Shown here one piece after another: positions 10,076-23,201 of a DNA stretch of 64,000 bases. Numbering within the stretch: position 1 is the stretch's first letter; each line of letters opens with the position of its first letter. A model generated the notes under the pieces. That model was not told the DNA's origin and made no database searches. It saw only the letters and a program-made list of their open reading frames with translations. Source of the stretch: Rhineura floridana (Eukaryota > Chordata > Lepidosauria > Squamata > Rhineuridae). The stretch is from the NCBI RefSeq assembly GCF_030035675.1, contig NC_084500.1:10843514-10907513 (forward strand), in the 5' to 3' direction. The position numbers were made by a program, and so were the translations under genes.

Positions 10076-10682
10076 TTATTTATTTATTTATTTATTTCAT
10101 TAAACTTATAGACTGCCCCATAGCCGAAGCTCTCTGGGCGGTTCACAAGACAAGAAACATCAAAAATACAATAAACAAGTGACAATATAAAACACATTAA
10201 AAGTTTAAAATGTTAAAAATTAAACAATGTCAGCGCATACTAAACATATTAAAAAGCCTGGGTGAAGAGAAAAGTTTTAACCTGGCGCCGAAAAGATAGC
10301 AGCGTTGGCGCCAGGTGTATCTCCTCTGGGAGATCGTTCCACAGTTCGGGGGCCACCATAGAAAAAGCCCTTTTCCGCGTTGCCGCCCTCCGAGCTTCCC
10401 TATGAGTAGGAACTCGGAGGAGGGTCTTTGATGATAAGCGTAGTGTACAGGCAGGTTCGTAGCGGGGGAGGCGTTCCAACAGGTATTGTGGTCCTGTGCC
10501 GTATAGGGCTTTGTAGGTCAAAACCAGCACTTTGAACCAGGCCCGGAAACAAATAGGCAGCCAGTGCAGGCGGGCCAGAATCAGTGTTACATGGTCGAAC
10601 CGTCTGGTCCCCGTTAGCAGTCTGGCCGCTGCATTCTGCACAAGCTGCAATTTCCGAACCGTCTTCATAGGCAGCCCCACGT
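10076..10682 (-). mobile_element. L2 LINE 3' fragment nested in the solo LTR
   Basis: AGGAAT target duplications (10070-10075 and 10683-10688) flank it. The minus frame 10680-10249 is an open L2 C-terminus ([55 protein letters not shown]). The 3' end is a TTTA repeat at 10076. It is severely 5'-truncated. Confidence 0.92.
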
Positions 10683-10741
10683 AGGAATAGATGCAACCAT
10701 ACGCTTGTGAAACATTCTAAAACTAATCTTGTTATTTCTGA

Positions 10742-13585
10742 TATTTATTATTTATTATTATTTATTATTATTATTATTTAGTTGCATTTCTAAACCGCCC
10801 TATAGCTAGCAGCTCCCAGGGCGGTGTACAACATGATAAAACCACAATATTTAAAATATAGCAAGTGTGTATTGCGCAGACAATATAAACATTATATAAA
10901 CAAAGTGAAAGAAAACTAAAAAAAATAAGATTAAAAGCTTAAATACTTTAAAATGCCTGGGTGAAGAGGTGGGTTTTTACCTGGCGCCGAAAAGATGACA
11001 GAGAAGGCGCCAGGCGTATCTCATCTGGGAGGGCATTCCATAATTCGGGGGCCACCACCGAAAAGGCCCTAGATCTTGTTACTGTTCTCCGGGCCTCTGT
11101 ATGGGTTGGGACCCGGAGAAGGGCCTTAGACGTCGAGCGGAGTGAACGGGTAGGAACATAGCGGGAGAGGCGTTCCATCGGATATTGCGGTCCAGTGCCG
11201 TTAAGGGCTTTATAGGTAAGGACCAACACTTTGAATCTGGCCCGGAAACATATTGGAAGCCAGTGCAGTTGGGCCAGAATAGGTGTTATGTGGTCGAATT
11301 TCTTCGTCCCAGTAAGAACTCTGGCCGCAGCATTCTGCACTAGCTGAAGTTTCCGAATCGTTTTCAAAGGTAACCCTACGTAGAGAGCATTACAGTAATC
11401 CAATCTAGAGGTTACCAGAGCGTGAATAACTGAGGCTAGGTTCTCCCTGTCCAGATAGGGTCGTAGTTGGGCTACCTGCCGAAGCTGGTAGAACGCATTT
11501 CGTGCCACCGAGGCTACCTGGGCCTCAAGTGACAGAAGCGGATCTAATAAGATCCCCAATCTACGGACCTGTTCCTTTAGGGGGAGTGTAACCCCATCTA
11601 GGACAGGTCTGACATCAACCATCTGAGCAGAGGGCCCCCCAGCTAGCAGCATCTCAGTCTTGTCAGGATTGAGCTTCAGTTTGTTTGCTCTCATCCAGTC
11701 CATTATCGCGGCCAGGCAGCGGTTCAGTACAGCAACAGCCTCACCTGAAGAAGATGAAAAGGAGAAATAGAGCTGCGTATCATCAGCATATTGCTGGAAA
11801 CGCACTCCATAACTCCTGATGACCTCACCCAGCAGCTTCATATAGATATTAAAAAGCATGGGGGACAGAACTGAGCCCTGCGGGACCCCATACTGGAGTA
11901 CCCAGGGACTCGAGTAGTGTTCCCCAAGCATCACCTTCTGGAGACGATTCTCAAGATAAGAGCACAGCTACCGCCAACCAGAGGTCATCATACAGGGCGA
12001 CCAAGGCTGTTTCTGTACCAAACCCCGGCCGAAAGCCGGATTGAAATGGATCCAGATAATCAGTTTCGTCCAAGAGGGCCTGGAGTTGGCGAGCGACCAC
12101 GCGCTCTAGAACCTTGCCCAGAAATAGAACATTTGCTACCGGCCTATAGTTGTTAAAGTTATCAGGGTCCAAGGAGGACTTTTTTAGGAGTGGTCGCACT
12201 ACCGCCTGTTTCAGGCAAGGTGGGACCACTCCCTCTCGTAACGAGGCATTAATTACCTCCTTGGCTCAGCCAGCCGTTCCATTTCTGCTAGCTTTTATTA
12301 GCCACGAGGGGCAAGGGTCCAGAGCGGAAGTAGTCGCCCGTATCTGTCCAAGCACCTTGTCCACATCCTCGAGCTGTACCAACTGAAACTCATCCAATAA
12401 AACAGGACAAGACTGTGTTCTGGACACCTCATTAGATTCAACTGTTACAATATTGGAGTCAAGGTCCCGACGGATGTTTATGATCTTGTCTTGGAAGTGC
12501 CTCGCAAACTCATTACAGCGGGCTATTGATGGTAATATTGTGTCCGGAGAACCAGAGTGTAAAAGTCTCCGGACAACCTTATAAAGTTCCGCTGGGCGGT
12601 TACAAGATGACTGAATGGAGGTAGCAAAGTATTGCTTCTTCGCCATCCTCACCGCCTTCACATAGCATTTCGTGGAGGCCTTCACAAGTGCATAATTACA
12701 GCCGTCGGGAGTTCATCTCCATATACCCTCCAACCGTCTCCTTTCTTGCTTCATCACTCTTAGCTCCTCGGTAAACCAAGGGGCCAATTGAGCTCTGCAA
12801 TGGAGAGGGCGCACCGGGGCGATTGTGTCAACTGCCCGGGTCATTTCCGTATTCCACAGAGTGACCAGGGTTTCGACAGGATCGTCAGTTTTATCAGCCG
12901 GAAAATCCCCCAGAGCCCTCTGAAATCCTTCAGGATTCATTAGTCTCCAGGGACGGACCATCTTAATTGGTCCTCCACCCTTGCAGAGGGGAGAAGACGA
13001 TGTGAGTCTAAATCTCAAGAGGCGATGATCTGTCCATGACAAAGGAATAGATGTAAGATTCCTCACTCCCAGATCACCTTCCCCCATTCCAGTGGCAAAA
13101 ATCAAGTCTAGAGTATGTCCTGACACATGCGTCGGGCCAGCAACAAATTGAGACAGCCCCATGGCTGTCATGGAGGTCATGAAGTCCTGAGCCGCTCCAG
13201 AGGCGGCCTCGGCATGGATGTTGAGATCCCCCAATACCAAAAGTTTGGGAGATCGCAACACCAAGTCCGAGACCACCTCTGTCAGCTCAGTTAGGGAAGC
13301 TGTTGGGCAGCAGGGCGGACGGTACAACAACAGTATTCCCAGTCTGTCTCGCTGGCCCAAGGTAATGTGCAGACACTCCAGGCCATTAGCCACTTGGATG
13401 GGGTGCCTAACAAGAGAGATGGAACTTCTATAGACCACAGCAATTCCCCCTCCCCGACTCTCGGATCTACCCAGATGCTGAACCGAATACCCAGGTGGGC
13501 ACAACTGGGAGAGATTAATACCTCCCAGATCGCTCACCCAGGTTTCGGTAATGCATGCCAGATCAGCCACCTCATCCATGATTAA
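10742..13585 (-). mobile_element. L2 LINE, long 5'-truncated copy nested in the solo LTR
   Basis: It reads leftward from within the endonuclease domain to an L2 tail with ATT/AAT repeats at about 10742-10780. The left flank (TTCTGATATTTA) and right flank (TAATAAATACTT) are adjacent parts of the host LTR. It is about 2.8 kb long and carries the coding remains described next. Confidence 0.9.
10948..13579 (-). pseudogene. L2 ORF2: endonuclease-reverse transcriptase, frameshifted
   Basis: The frame 13579-12713 encodes the APE endonuclease (ITETW, LLVLGDLNIH, SWTDHRLL) and the linker. Frames 12685-12266 and 12229-11951 carry early reverse transcriptase (VVRPLLKKSSLDPDNFNNYR, FQSGFRPGFGTETAL). Frame 11934-10948 (328 codons) carries YGVPQGSVLSPMLFNIYMK, QYADDTQLYF and the L2 C-terminus ([35 protein letters not shown]). 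It has about three frame changes, near 12,700, 12,250 and 11,940, and lacks the N-terminal part of the endonuclease. The catalytic YADD is kept. It is recently dead but not mobile. Confidence 0.9.
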
Positions 13586-13984
13586 ATTAATAAATACTTA
13601 TTTGGCAGGACTTCCGGTGAGACTTCTCTTCCGGTAAGACACGCTTTTGTGTACGCTCAACGCTTGGTTCTTAATGTCCTGCAATTAGCCTTTGCTCTCA
13701 GGAATTTAACACTTCTGAGTATGTGATTACAAGCCTCTACAGCACTAAAACACATACACTCGGAATTTTGTTAATTAAAAGTTTATTAAAGTCAGCAACA
13801 ATCCGAAGGAGTGGAAAGACTATTAACCTCTGGCTGCAGCCACAGCCATTAATTATCTCACCAGACAAACTGTAACGCCAGGCACAAAGGTCTTGCCTCA
13901 GCACTATAATAAATCTACCAATTACAGTCTCACTCGGGCCAACTTTTCTATAAACCTTACAAACTCTCCAAGCTCTGTATGTAA

Positions 13985-15708
13985 ATGGCCTTATCAAGGA
14001 GACACCACCAGGAGTGGGGAACAGATATGGAGGAGGATATTTTGACTAACAAATCTCAAGTCAAAATTACGAAATATTTCCCATATAGTCATAGCACGTC
14101 GCACTCTTTATCACACCCTCGAACTGTGCAAGAAACAAATCCTATATCGTCGGTGTCACATGAATGGACTTTAGAGCAACCCTTCTCAGTAAAAGCATAT
14201 GCTGCCAATACAGCTGCTAAAACCTTGGCTGAGGAGTTGCTAGACACTGGCTTCAATTGCACTACAAATTCAGTGAATGATGGACCTCCCTCCGAGGTGA
14301 TCACTATTGACTCATATCATGAATCTCAGAGACAACCTCCATGTTCACCTGAGAGGAATACAGAGGCACTCCACTTAACGTCTACATCGTTCTCCCCGTA
14401 CAAGACTTCTGGCTCTGGCTGGCAAGCCCTCCTGTATGAAGAACTGAGCCTAGTCAAAGTGTACATCGCAGAAACAAATAATTTACTCACCACACTGGTG
14501 AAAACACTCGGGCCTTACCTCTCCCAGAGTACGTCGGAACATGGAACTTTAGCAACCTCGCCACTTACCAGTGTACAACAGGAACGGAAAGCTGGAGGAG
14601 CTGGTAAAAACAACAATAAGCCCTCAAAGAAATTTTCATCAGGAGCTGGAAGGCAGAAACAAACAAGCAAATCCAAGAAATCAAAGAATATTAAAAACAC
14701 CAAACCTACCCCTGAAAGAAAAATGAACTTTAAGCTGCTATTTAAGCTCCTCGATACTCAGACCCCGAACTACATCCCCAGGGAACAATCCCAGATTAAA
14801 TCTAACAACATCTGCTCACAAAAGAATGGCACCTCTTCAAAACAAGGGGGCAAATCTTTAGAGACAACTTCCAAAATAAGGCTGGAGAACCAAACGTTTT
14901 GCCACCGACGCCACAATTGAATACAAGGACAACTTTTAGCAATACCCAACTGTGGAATCCTGTACTCCAACTGGATAAATTGGTAGTGTCATACAATCGG
15001 AGGGCTCCGGGACACTGACCCTCTTTTCCAAGCATCCCATTTCTGGATAACTGCTTTGCTCAATTTTTGCACCCTCTATATCGCATGAACTATATCAAGT
15101 CCATGGTTAATGTGTCCTTTAAATCCGACCATTGGTGCTTGATTCTCACCCTGCACTCTTCAGATATCGCTAACCAGATTTACTGCATAAGGGAAAACCT
15201 CCAGACCAGGGGCTTAATAATACAGAGTTACTATGTAAACTCTGCTCCTCCTACAACATTAGTGACCTATAATTCTCAATCACCCGACGTGACCCTCTCC
15301 GAGACAGGGATGACATCAACTTATGATAGCACAGGGTCCTCCTTACAGCCAAGTCCTTTAATGCCAACTCGCTCTTCTGATCTTCCTAGCCGGATCCAAA
15401 CTCTGTCAACCCTAATGTATGAATTGGAGCCGGAGGAGCTCCAACTTACGGAATTATATTCCCAATTATCGGATACAGAGCGAGCGATGATCATCAACAA
15501 GCTACACCACCTAACTCAACGATTAGTGGATTTGAACCCTAATATGAGCCCACTGGAAAAAAACTCCTATTCTTCCCCACTGGATACCGACATTCCTCCA
15601 GCCAAGCCAAGCCATACGATAAATAATTACACATTTCCCGTTAAGACTTCGGGCACAATATTTGTGGATTTCACAGGTTCCTTAAACCGAATAGAGGAAT
15701 TACACTGA
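13985..15708 (+). pseudogene. LINE ORF1 (RNA-binding protein), frameshifted
   Basis: Frame 13985-14920 begins MALSRRHHQEWGTDMEEDIL. It holds an acidic, serine-rich N-terminus and then a lysine-rich segment (KKFSSGAGRQKQTSKSKKSK). Frame 15067-15708 continues the protein with a region (YIKSMVNVSFKSDHWCLILT, ENLQTRGLIIQSYYV) resembling the equivalent ORF1 part of the nested LINE at 49291. One frame shift near 14,900 separates them. The role, by family analogy, is binding LINE RNA. The start at 13985 is the first ATG after the 5'UTR. Confidence 0.7.
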
Positions 15709-17674
15709 CATCCTCCCCCTATAACAACCACTGAACACGAATCTATAACAGCCCCTTCTTTAACAGCCTCCTGTTCCAGCCGAAAAGCACTGTCGTCCAA
15801 CTCTCCCTTACAGTTACTATCATGGAATATAGCAGGATGGAGTGCCAAACAAAACAATTTAGAATTGATTACCTACCTGAATCAATATGACATAATTTTC
15901 CTCCAGGAGACTTGGAACACCCACAATCTATTCCTGAATGGCTATACCTCTATCGACCTACCAGCAGTGTCATCTTCGGGCAAAAGCAAAGGTACAGCCA
16001 AAGGAGGTATGGCAATTCTAATCTCCACTTCATTGACTGCGCATCTTAGAAACATCCACCCATGTAATAATGTTGCCATGGCTGTCTTGTTGTCGTTTCA
16101 TACTCTATCCCTTCTCTTAATTAATGTTTATATCCCCCCTTCCCTGACAAGAGTACACACTGATCAAATATGGGATGATTTAGATTCTTATATAACAAGA
16201 GTTGGAGGCCTGGTACCCCAAAGCCTTATTAATTATTATGGGAGACTTTAATGCCAGGATTGGTCCCAATAATGATACTCTCATGGCATCGAATCTCTGG
16301 GGGGGTGAGGATAACGAACATTATGTCTATCCATTCAACAGGACCTCGAAGGATCCCAAGGTTAACTACCCGGGAATTTGCCTAACCCGCCTAACTGGAA
16401 GTCGGAACCTCATTATCCTCAATGGACTAAAACCTTTGGATATATGTGCTGAATACACCTATATTTCCAACAGAGGAAGCAGTGTAATAGATTACGCAAT
16501 AATTTCCCACCAGTTACTGAACGCAATAGTCAATTTCTCTGTGGGTATGAGACAAGACAGTGACCACCTACCCTTAATCCTCTTAGTCCAACTAACAGAG
16601 AAGAGCCAATTAGATGTGGAGTACAACCTGGTAGCCAACTTAGCGCACCACACATACAGGAGATCTATCTGGTCTCCTCAAACAGCTTCTAGGATAGAAA
16701 CTTTTATCTCCTCCTCTTCAGCCCTGGCTATCCAAGAACATCTAGGGAATTGCCCCATTCTTTCAACGGCCCTAAACCTCTATGACTCCCTGACAGCGAT
16801 TTTAAACTCTTTCCTAGTTTCCAACATTCATACCACTAGGTCAAATTCAAGAGTAGGTCTCCCAAGATGGTTCGACAAAGAATGTACAACCGCCAAGAGG
16901 AAATTAAGACAGTCATATTTACAATACCGACAGCATAATGTCAGCATTCTCCCTTCTGAGTATTACATCATTAAAAGAGAATATAAGTCCTTAATAGCCA
17001 CCAAAAAGAGGCAAGCACAGCACGAGGGCTGGAAGTCCCTAATACATGCAGCCAAGACCAAAAACACCAAAAGATTCTGGTCTCTTGTTTCTGGGACCTT
17101 GAGGTCCACCAACTACGCTCCATGTAATATCCCCTTTTACATATGGGAACAATATTTCACAGATACGCAAGTAGGTACGTCCCACAATCCCCCTAAGTAT
17201 CCCTTCTCCTTTGACTTTGAAAATCTTCCAGCATGGCCACCTGTTACCCAGAAAGAAATAACAGATTTAATCGGGGGCTTAAAATCTACGAAGGCCCCGG
17301 GCCCTGACAATATACCCCCGGAACTCTTGAAGCGTCACCAAGACTGGTGGGCCCCCATACTGGCTAACTTATTTACTCTTATAAATAACACGGGCCATTT
17401 TCCTGAGGCCTGGCGCGAAGCTATAGTTATTCCTATCTACAAAAAAGGCCCGAGAGATGATCCCACTAACTATAGACCAATTAGCCTTCTCTCGGTAATA
17501 GGGAAACTTTATGCCAGCTACCTGAAAGAAAAACTAGTCACATGGATAGAGGAGGATAATATCTTGGGATGGGAACAGGCAGGATTTAGGAGGGGAAGAT
17601 CTGTCCTAGATCACTGTATACTTTTAAATCACCTGGCAGAAAAGTACAGGAACCGAGCGGGGAATGGCCTATAC

Positions 17675-18247
17675 TGTCATGGCGCCGTCAGAGGACTCCG
17701 CAGATGAGGACGACTCGGGAGTAACAGCAGCAGACCCAGGAGCAGCAGGAGACACGGAGGAGCCTCCTGAGAATCCAGCTCCTTCTGCCCCTCAGCTGCA
17801 GAGCACCCCAGGGACAGCAGAGGCCCTGCAGCCAGACACAGACAGTGAACAGGATACTCCCCCCTCACCTGCAGAACGTAGACAGCAGAAGGTCAGGCAG
17901 AAGAGAGGCAGGCCTGTCTCCTTCAGGCCCAAACGCTGAGGGCTCACACCTGCTGTCCATCCTGCTCTTTATAAGGCACACCTTGGCTGCAGCCTGTTGC
18001 TGACTGCAACGTCAGGCGTGGCTTTGTGTAGACCTAGTTTCCCTGCAGCATCTCTTTGACTGACCTCCTTGGCAATTGATCCCAGACCTCCACTGACCTC
18101 GCTTCTGGACTTCTGACTCGGCAAGTACGCTTCGGATAGGCCTGGCAGATTTACAACCCGACTGCTGGCTAAGGACTTTCCTTCCCTGCCAAAGACCCAG
18201 GAATTTCCAGCCCCCCCTGACATTGCTGATGCAGTGTAGAGCTGACA
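17675..18247 (+). repeat. Chromovirus 5' LTR
   Basis: 573 bp, TG...CA ends. It includes an open stretch beginning at TGTC-ATG that would encode an acidic then basic peptide (APSEDSADEDDSGV ... KRGRPVSFRPKR). Confidence 0.93.
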
Positions 18248-18284
18248 GTTTGCAGTCAGCCCAAACAAAGCAGGCAACAAAGGA

Positions 18285-19205
18285 GTGGGGGAAGTGCTGA
18301 CCATGGAGCAACTCCAGCAGGAAAACTTGCTCCTGCACTCACAAGTAGACCAGCTGCTGTTGGCCGTCCAAGGCTTGCAAACCCAGCTAGCAGCAGCCTC
18401 ACCCCCTCTCCCTACAGGGAGAGCCAAGTGCCCTGTGACTCTCCCAGAGAAATTTACTGGGGCTTCCGACCAGCTCTCAGCCTTCTTGGCCCAGGCCCAG
18501 CTCTTCATGGAGTTACGCCCAGAGGCCTTCCCAGATGATAAGACCCGGGTGGGATTCTTGATTAACCTCTGCACCGGGGCGGCAGCTAGATGGGCCACGC
18601 CCCTGCTCCTCGAGCGGAGCCCCGTGCTCAATGACCTAGCCACCTTCACCAGAGAACTGAAGGCTATGTTCGAGGACCCAGTCCAATCTGCCACAGCCAA
18701 CCGCTGGATACGCAGGCTGCAGCAAGGCCGACGCCCCTTGGGGGAATATGTAACAGACTTTCGTCTATTGCAACAAACCCTGGGCTGGAACGAAGCCGCT
18801 CTCATGGACCAGTTTCAGGAGGGGCTGTCGGATGAGCTCCTGGATGAGCTAGCTAGGGTGGAGCGCCCTGGAACCCTGCAAGCCCTCATACGCCTGTGTC
18901 TCCAGATTGACGGGAGGCTGGAAAGCAGGTGTGCTGCCAACCAACCCCGGCCAGTCTACAGAGCATCAGCCCCAGTGGCTGGGCCCTTGGAGCCTGTCGG
19001 CAAGGACCCTACACCCCCGGCAGAACCGATGCAGCTGGGAGGGGCTCGGCCACGTCTCTCTGCGGCCGAAAAGCTGCGACGCCGGCAACAGGGCCTCTGC
19101 CTGTATTGCGGGGCCCCGGGACATTTTGCAGCCCAGTGTTCCGCGAAACGACCCACAGCCCCTGCCTCGGGAAACGCCCATGCCCCAGCCTTCACAGGCC
19201 CCTGA
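18285..19205 (+). mobile_element. Chromovirus gag region
   Basis: It encodes an N-terminal coiled segment (MEQLQQENLLLHSQVDQLLL), a capsid-like body (LPEKFTGASDQLSAFLAQAQ, GAAARWATPLL) and a CCHC zinc knuckle (CLYCGAPGHFAAQC, about 19098-19140). The pattern is that of sushi-ichi/PEG10-type Gag. Confidence 0.88.
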
Positions 19206-19249
19206 GCCGGGGCACCCTCATGGTTCAAGGGGCCTGCCACCTCAGTTCC

Positions 19250-22200
19250 TCACCGCCCAAGCATCTGACCGTGTTGATCGCACTGACAGTCCCCGGAAGG
19301 GGGACCCTACAAGTACCCACCATGCTGGACTCAGGATCCACCAGCAATTTTATGGACGTGTCCTTTGCCAAGCTCCACCGGGTTCCTAGTCAACCCATTC
19401 ACCGCCCCCTCCTGGTGGAGACTATTGATGGCCGGCTTCTCGCCTCGGGCCCTGTAGTACAGGAGACAGTGCCGCTCGACATGGCCCTGGGGGAGCATGA
19501 GGAAAGCCTCCAGTTCTACCTGGCTGCAGCAGCCCACTTCCCGGTCGTGCTGGGCCTGGCATGGCTCCAGCGGCATGACCCCATCATCCAGTGGTCCACG
19601 GGCTGACTGACCCTCGGATCCCCCTATTGCCAAGCCAACTGCTGGAGGTCAAAGGAGCGCATCCTGATGACCCAGGAGGCAAGCTCCGTGCCCGAGGCCT
19701 TACCGGAACAGTACCGGGAGTTCGCGGATGTGTTTGGGAAGCAAGAGGCAGACCAGTTGCCGCCCCATCGTCCTTACGACTGTCCCATTGACCTGCTCCC
19801 CGGAGCCAAGATTCCCGTGGGCTGGCTTTATTCCCTGTCAGAACCCGAACTGGCAGCCCTCAGAGAGTTCCTCGACAAGAACCTGCGCCGAGGGTTCATT
19901 CGCCCTTCCACGTCCCCTGCAGCCGCCCCTGTCCTCTTTGTCAAAAAGAAATGTGGGGAACTCCGGCTGTGCAATGACTACCGCGCCCTCAACCAGATTA
20001 CAGTTCAGGATCGCTACCCTCTGCCCCTGATCCCAGAACTGTTAGAGCGGCTGTGGGGCGCTCGCATTTTCACCAAACTAGTCCTGAGAGGGGCCTACAA
20101 CCTGGTGCGTATGCGGGAGGGCGATGAGTGGAAGACGGCCTTCCGCACCCGTTATGGGCACTTTGAGTACACCGTGATGCCGTTTGGCTTGTGCAACGTT
20201 CCTGCCGTCTTCCAGCACTTCATGAACGACATCTTCCGGGACCTCCTAGACCGCTTCCTGGTGATCTACTTGGATGACATCCTGATCTACTCGCGGAACC
20301 CCTCGGAACATAAGGAGCACGTTCGAGCGGTGCTGCAGCGCCTGCGGGAGCACCGCCTCTTCGCCAAGCTCGAAAAATGCGCCTTTGACCTCACGACCGT
20401 GGATTTCCTAGGCCATCGGATCTCGCCCTCGGGTATCCAGATGGACCCCGCCAAAATTGAGACCATCCTCCACTGGGCAGCTCCGCGAAGCCCCAAAGAT
20501 GTGCAGCGCTTCTTGGGCTTCGCCAACTATTACCGCCAGTTCATCTCCCACTTCTCCGAACTCACCACGCCCATATCAGACCTGCTTCGAGGCAAAGAGA
20601 AGTTTGTTTGGACCAAGGCCGCTCAACAGGCCTTCCAGCGCCTCCAACACGCCTTTACATCTGAACCCATCCTCCAGCAACCCGACCCTACCCGACCTTA
20701 CATAGTGGAGGCCGATGCATCGGATAAGGCAGTGGCAGCGGTCCTACTTCAGCCGGTGGGGAGCAAGCAGTCCCTGCTCCCCTGTGCGTTCCACTCCCGG
20801 AAACTCAATGCTTCGGAACAGAACTACACCATTTGGGAGAAGGAGTTACTGGCCATCAAAATAGCCTTCGAGACCTGGCGTCATCTCCTGGAAGGGGCAC
20901 GCCATCCGGTCCAGGTATGAACGGACCACCGAAACCTGGAGCACCTGCAAAGCGCCCGACGGCTGAACCAATGCCAGATCCGGTGGTCCCTGTTTTTCTC
21001 CCGGTTCCAGTTCACGGTCACCTACCTCCCTGGCCGCCAAAACACCCTAGCAGACGTGCTCTCTCGCAAGCCAGAATACCGAGCCGAGCAGGTCGATCGC
21101 CCCCTTCGCCCAATTCTTCGCCCAGAGAACTTCGCCTCTACCCACCAGCCACAACCCCTCCTGGACCGGGTGCAGGAACAGCAGCGAAAGGACCCCTACG
21201 CCCTGGCCCAGCAGCGAGAGCTCCAGTCAGGGATGCCCGCCCGGGACAGCCCCTTTTCCTTGCAGCAGGGCCTCTTATATCACCGGAACCGGTTGTACGT
21301 TCTCCCAGGAGCTCTGCGGGGAGAGGTGCTCCACCTCTGCCATGACAGCCAGCCGGCAGGGCATTTTGGAACGTATAAAACCCTCCACCTGGTCCTACGG
21401 GATTTCTGGTGGCCCCGGGTCCAAGGGGACATCAAGGACTATGTAGTGGCCTGTGATACCTGCCAGTGAGCCAAGAGCCACCCCGGCAAGCCCCCGGGGC
21501 TCCTGCTCCCACTGCCTACCCCCCCGGGCCCTGGCGCTCGGTCTCCCTGGATTTTATCACGGACTTACCGGCCTCCCAGGGAATGACCACCATCCTCGTA
21601 GTCGTAGACCTGTTCACCAAGATGGCCCATTTCCTCCCCTGTGCCGGCCTACCCTCTGCCCCAGAAACTGCACAACTGTTCTTGAGCCAGGTTTTCCGGT
21701 TACACGGCCTCCCTGACCACCTGATCTCTGACCGAGGAGCCCAGTTCACCGCCCGGTTCTGGCAGGCCCTGTTTCGGGCCCTGAACGTCCAGATCCACTT
21801 GTCCTCCACCCACCACCCTCAATCAGATGGACAAACAGAACGTACCAACGCCACCGTCGAACAATACCTGCGGTGTTACACCTGCTTCCAACAGGACAAT
21901 TGGGTGGATCTGTTACCGCTGGCGGAGTTCGCGTATAATAACTCCGTGCATGCCTCCATGCGCCAGACCCCGTTCTTTGCCTCCTACGGCTACCACCCCC
22001 GATTCTTCCCCTCAGTGCGACCCCCGTCGCCGGTCCCCGCTGCGGATGTCATGCTGCAGGAGTTGCAAGACCTGCAGGCAGTCCTGAAGGAGCAGCTGGA
22101 GCAGGCCAAGGACGCGTATAAGCGCTTTGCTGATCGCCACCGCCAACCAGGCCCGCCGCTGAAGGTAGGCGACCGGGTATGGCTCTCGACCAAATTCCTG

Positions 22201-22620
22201 CAGTCGCAACGGCCGTCTCACAAGCTGGAGGCTCGGAACGTAGGTCCCTTCCGGATCACCTAGCAACTTAACCCGGTGGCGTTCCGGCTCCAACTCCCTG
22301 CCTCCTTCCGCATTCACCCTGTCTTCCATAGATCACTGCTGACTCCCGCTCTCCCGCCTCACCCCTTGAGTAGTCAACCACGGCCCCCACCACCGATACA
22401 AGTCAACGGGGAAGAGGAATTCGAAGTGGCACAGATCCTGGACTCCCGGAGGCATCGGGGCCGCCTCCAGTACCTCATAGACTGGCAGGGGTACAGCCCT
22501 GAGGAACGCTCATTGGAAGAGGCGACGCAGGAGCATAGCCCTTGGCCGGTCCGGCGCTTCCACCAGCGCTACCCGGATAAGACGGGCCCCGGCGGGAGGC
22601 GGAGGGTTGGTCGTGGGGCG
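19250..22620 (+). mobile_element. Chromovirus pol region
   Basis: Domains in order are: aspartic protease (TMLDSGSTSNFMD, about 19320), reverse transcriptase ([24 protein letters not shown], about 20265), RNase H ([19 protein letters not shown], about 20700), integrase zinc-binding part (about 21340-21470), integrase core (SLDFITDLP, about 21540; ISDRGAQFTA, about 21724; SDGQTERTNATVEQYL, about 21825) and a chromodomain (EEEFEVAQILDSRRHRGRLQ, about 22410-22560). The region is fossil with a few breaks. In this family Gag-Pol is known to be made by frameshift read-through. Confidence 0.9.
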
Positions 22621-22628
22621 GGGGATAG

Positions 22629-23201
22629 TGTCATGGCCCCGTCAGAGGACTCCTCAGATGAGGATGACTCGGGAGTAACGGCAGCAGACCCAGGAGCAGC
22701 AGGAGACACGGAGGAGCCTCCTGAGAATCCAGCTCCTTCTGCCCCTCAGCTGCAGAGCACCCCAGGGACAGCAGAGGCCCTGCAGCCAGACACAGACAGT
22801 GAACAGGATACTCCCCCCTCACCTGCAGAACGTAGACAGCAGAAGGTCAGGCAGAAGAGAGGCAGGCCTGTCTCCTTCAGGCCCAAACGCTGAGGGCTCA
22901 CACCTGCTGTCCATCCTGCTCTTTATAAGGCACACCTTGGCTGCAGCTTGTTGCTGACTGCAACGTCAGGCGTGGCTTTGTGTAGACCTAGTTTCCCTGC
23001 AGCATCTCTTTGACTGACCTCCTTGGCAATTGATCCCGGACCTCCACTGACCTCGCTTCTGGACTTCTGACTCGGCAAGTACGCTTCGGATAGGCCTGGC
23101 AGATTTACAACCCGACTGCTGGCTAAGGACTTTCCTTCCCTGCCAAAGACCCAGGAATTTCCAGCCCCCCCTGACACTGCTGATGCAGTGTAGAGCTGAC
23201 A
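22629..23201 (+). repeat. Chromovirus 3' LTR
   Basis: 573 bp, preceded by a G-rich polypurine tract (GTGGGGCGGGGGATAG). The frame from the chromodomain continues into this LTR and ends at about 22893. Confidence 0.93.

Larger units (their letters stand above)
17675..23201 (+). mobile_element. Sushi-ichi-type Gypsy chromovirus, complete outline, broken
   Basis: It has two 573-bp LTRs (TGTCATGGC...GAGCTGACA) and TATAC target duplications (17670-17674 and 23202-23206), and it sits inside LINE ORF2. The internal region carries gag, then pol in the order protease, reverse transcriptase, RNase H, integrase, chromodomain. The Gag resembles that of the vertebrate sushi-ichi group from which mammalian PEG10 and RTL1 derive. 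The LTRs differ at about seven sites (about 1.2%), so the insertion is geologically young. The coding region carries a few (about three to four) breaks, so this is a fossil copy. Confidence 0.93.

Noticed and set aside
10948-11934. A 328-codon open frame as a functional gene
   Set aside because: It is the C-terminal half of an L2 reverse transcriptase in a 5'-truncated LINE.
13985-14920. A 311-codon open frame as a possible new host gene
   Set aside because: It lies between the 5'UTR and ORF2 of a LINE with clear target duplications, so it is LINE ORF1.
17664-17939. A separate small acidic protein gene, repeated at about 22631-22893
   Set aside because: Both copies lie in the two LTRs of one chromovirus. 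The resemblance reflects the LTR pair.
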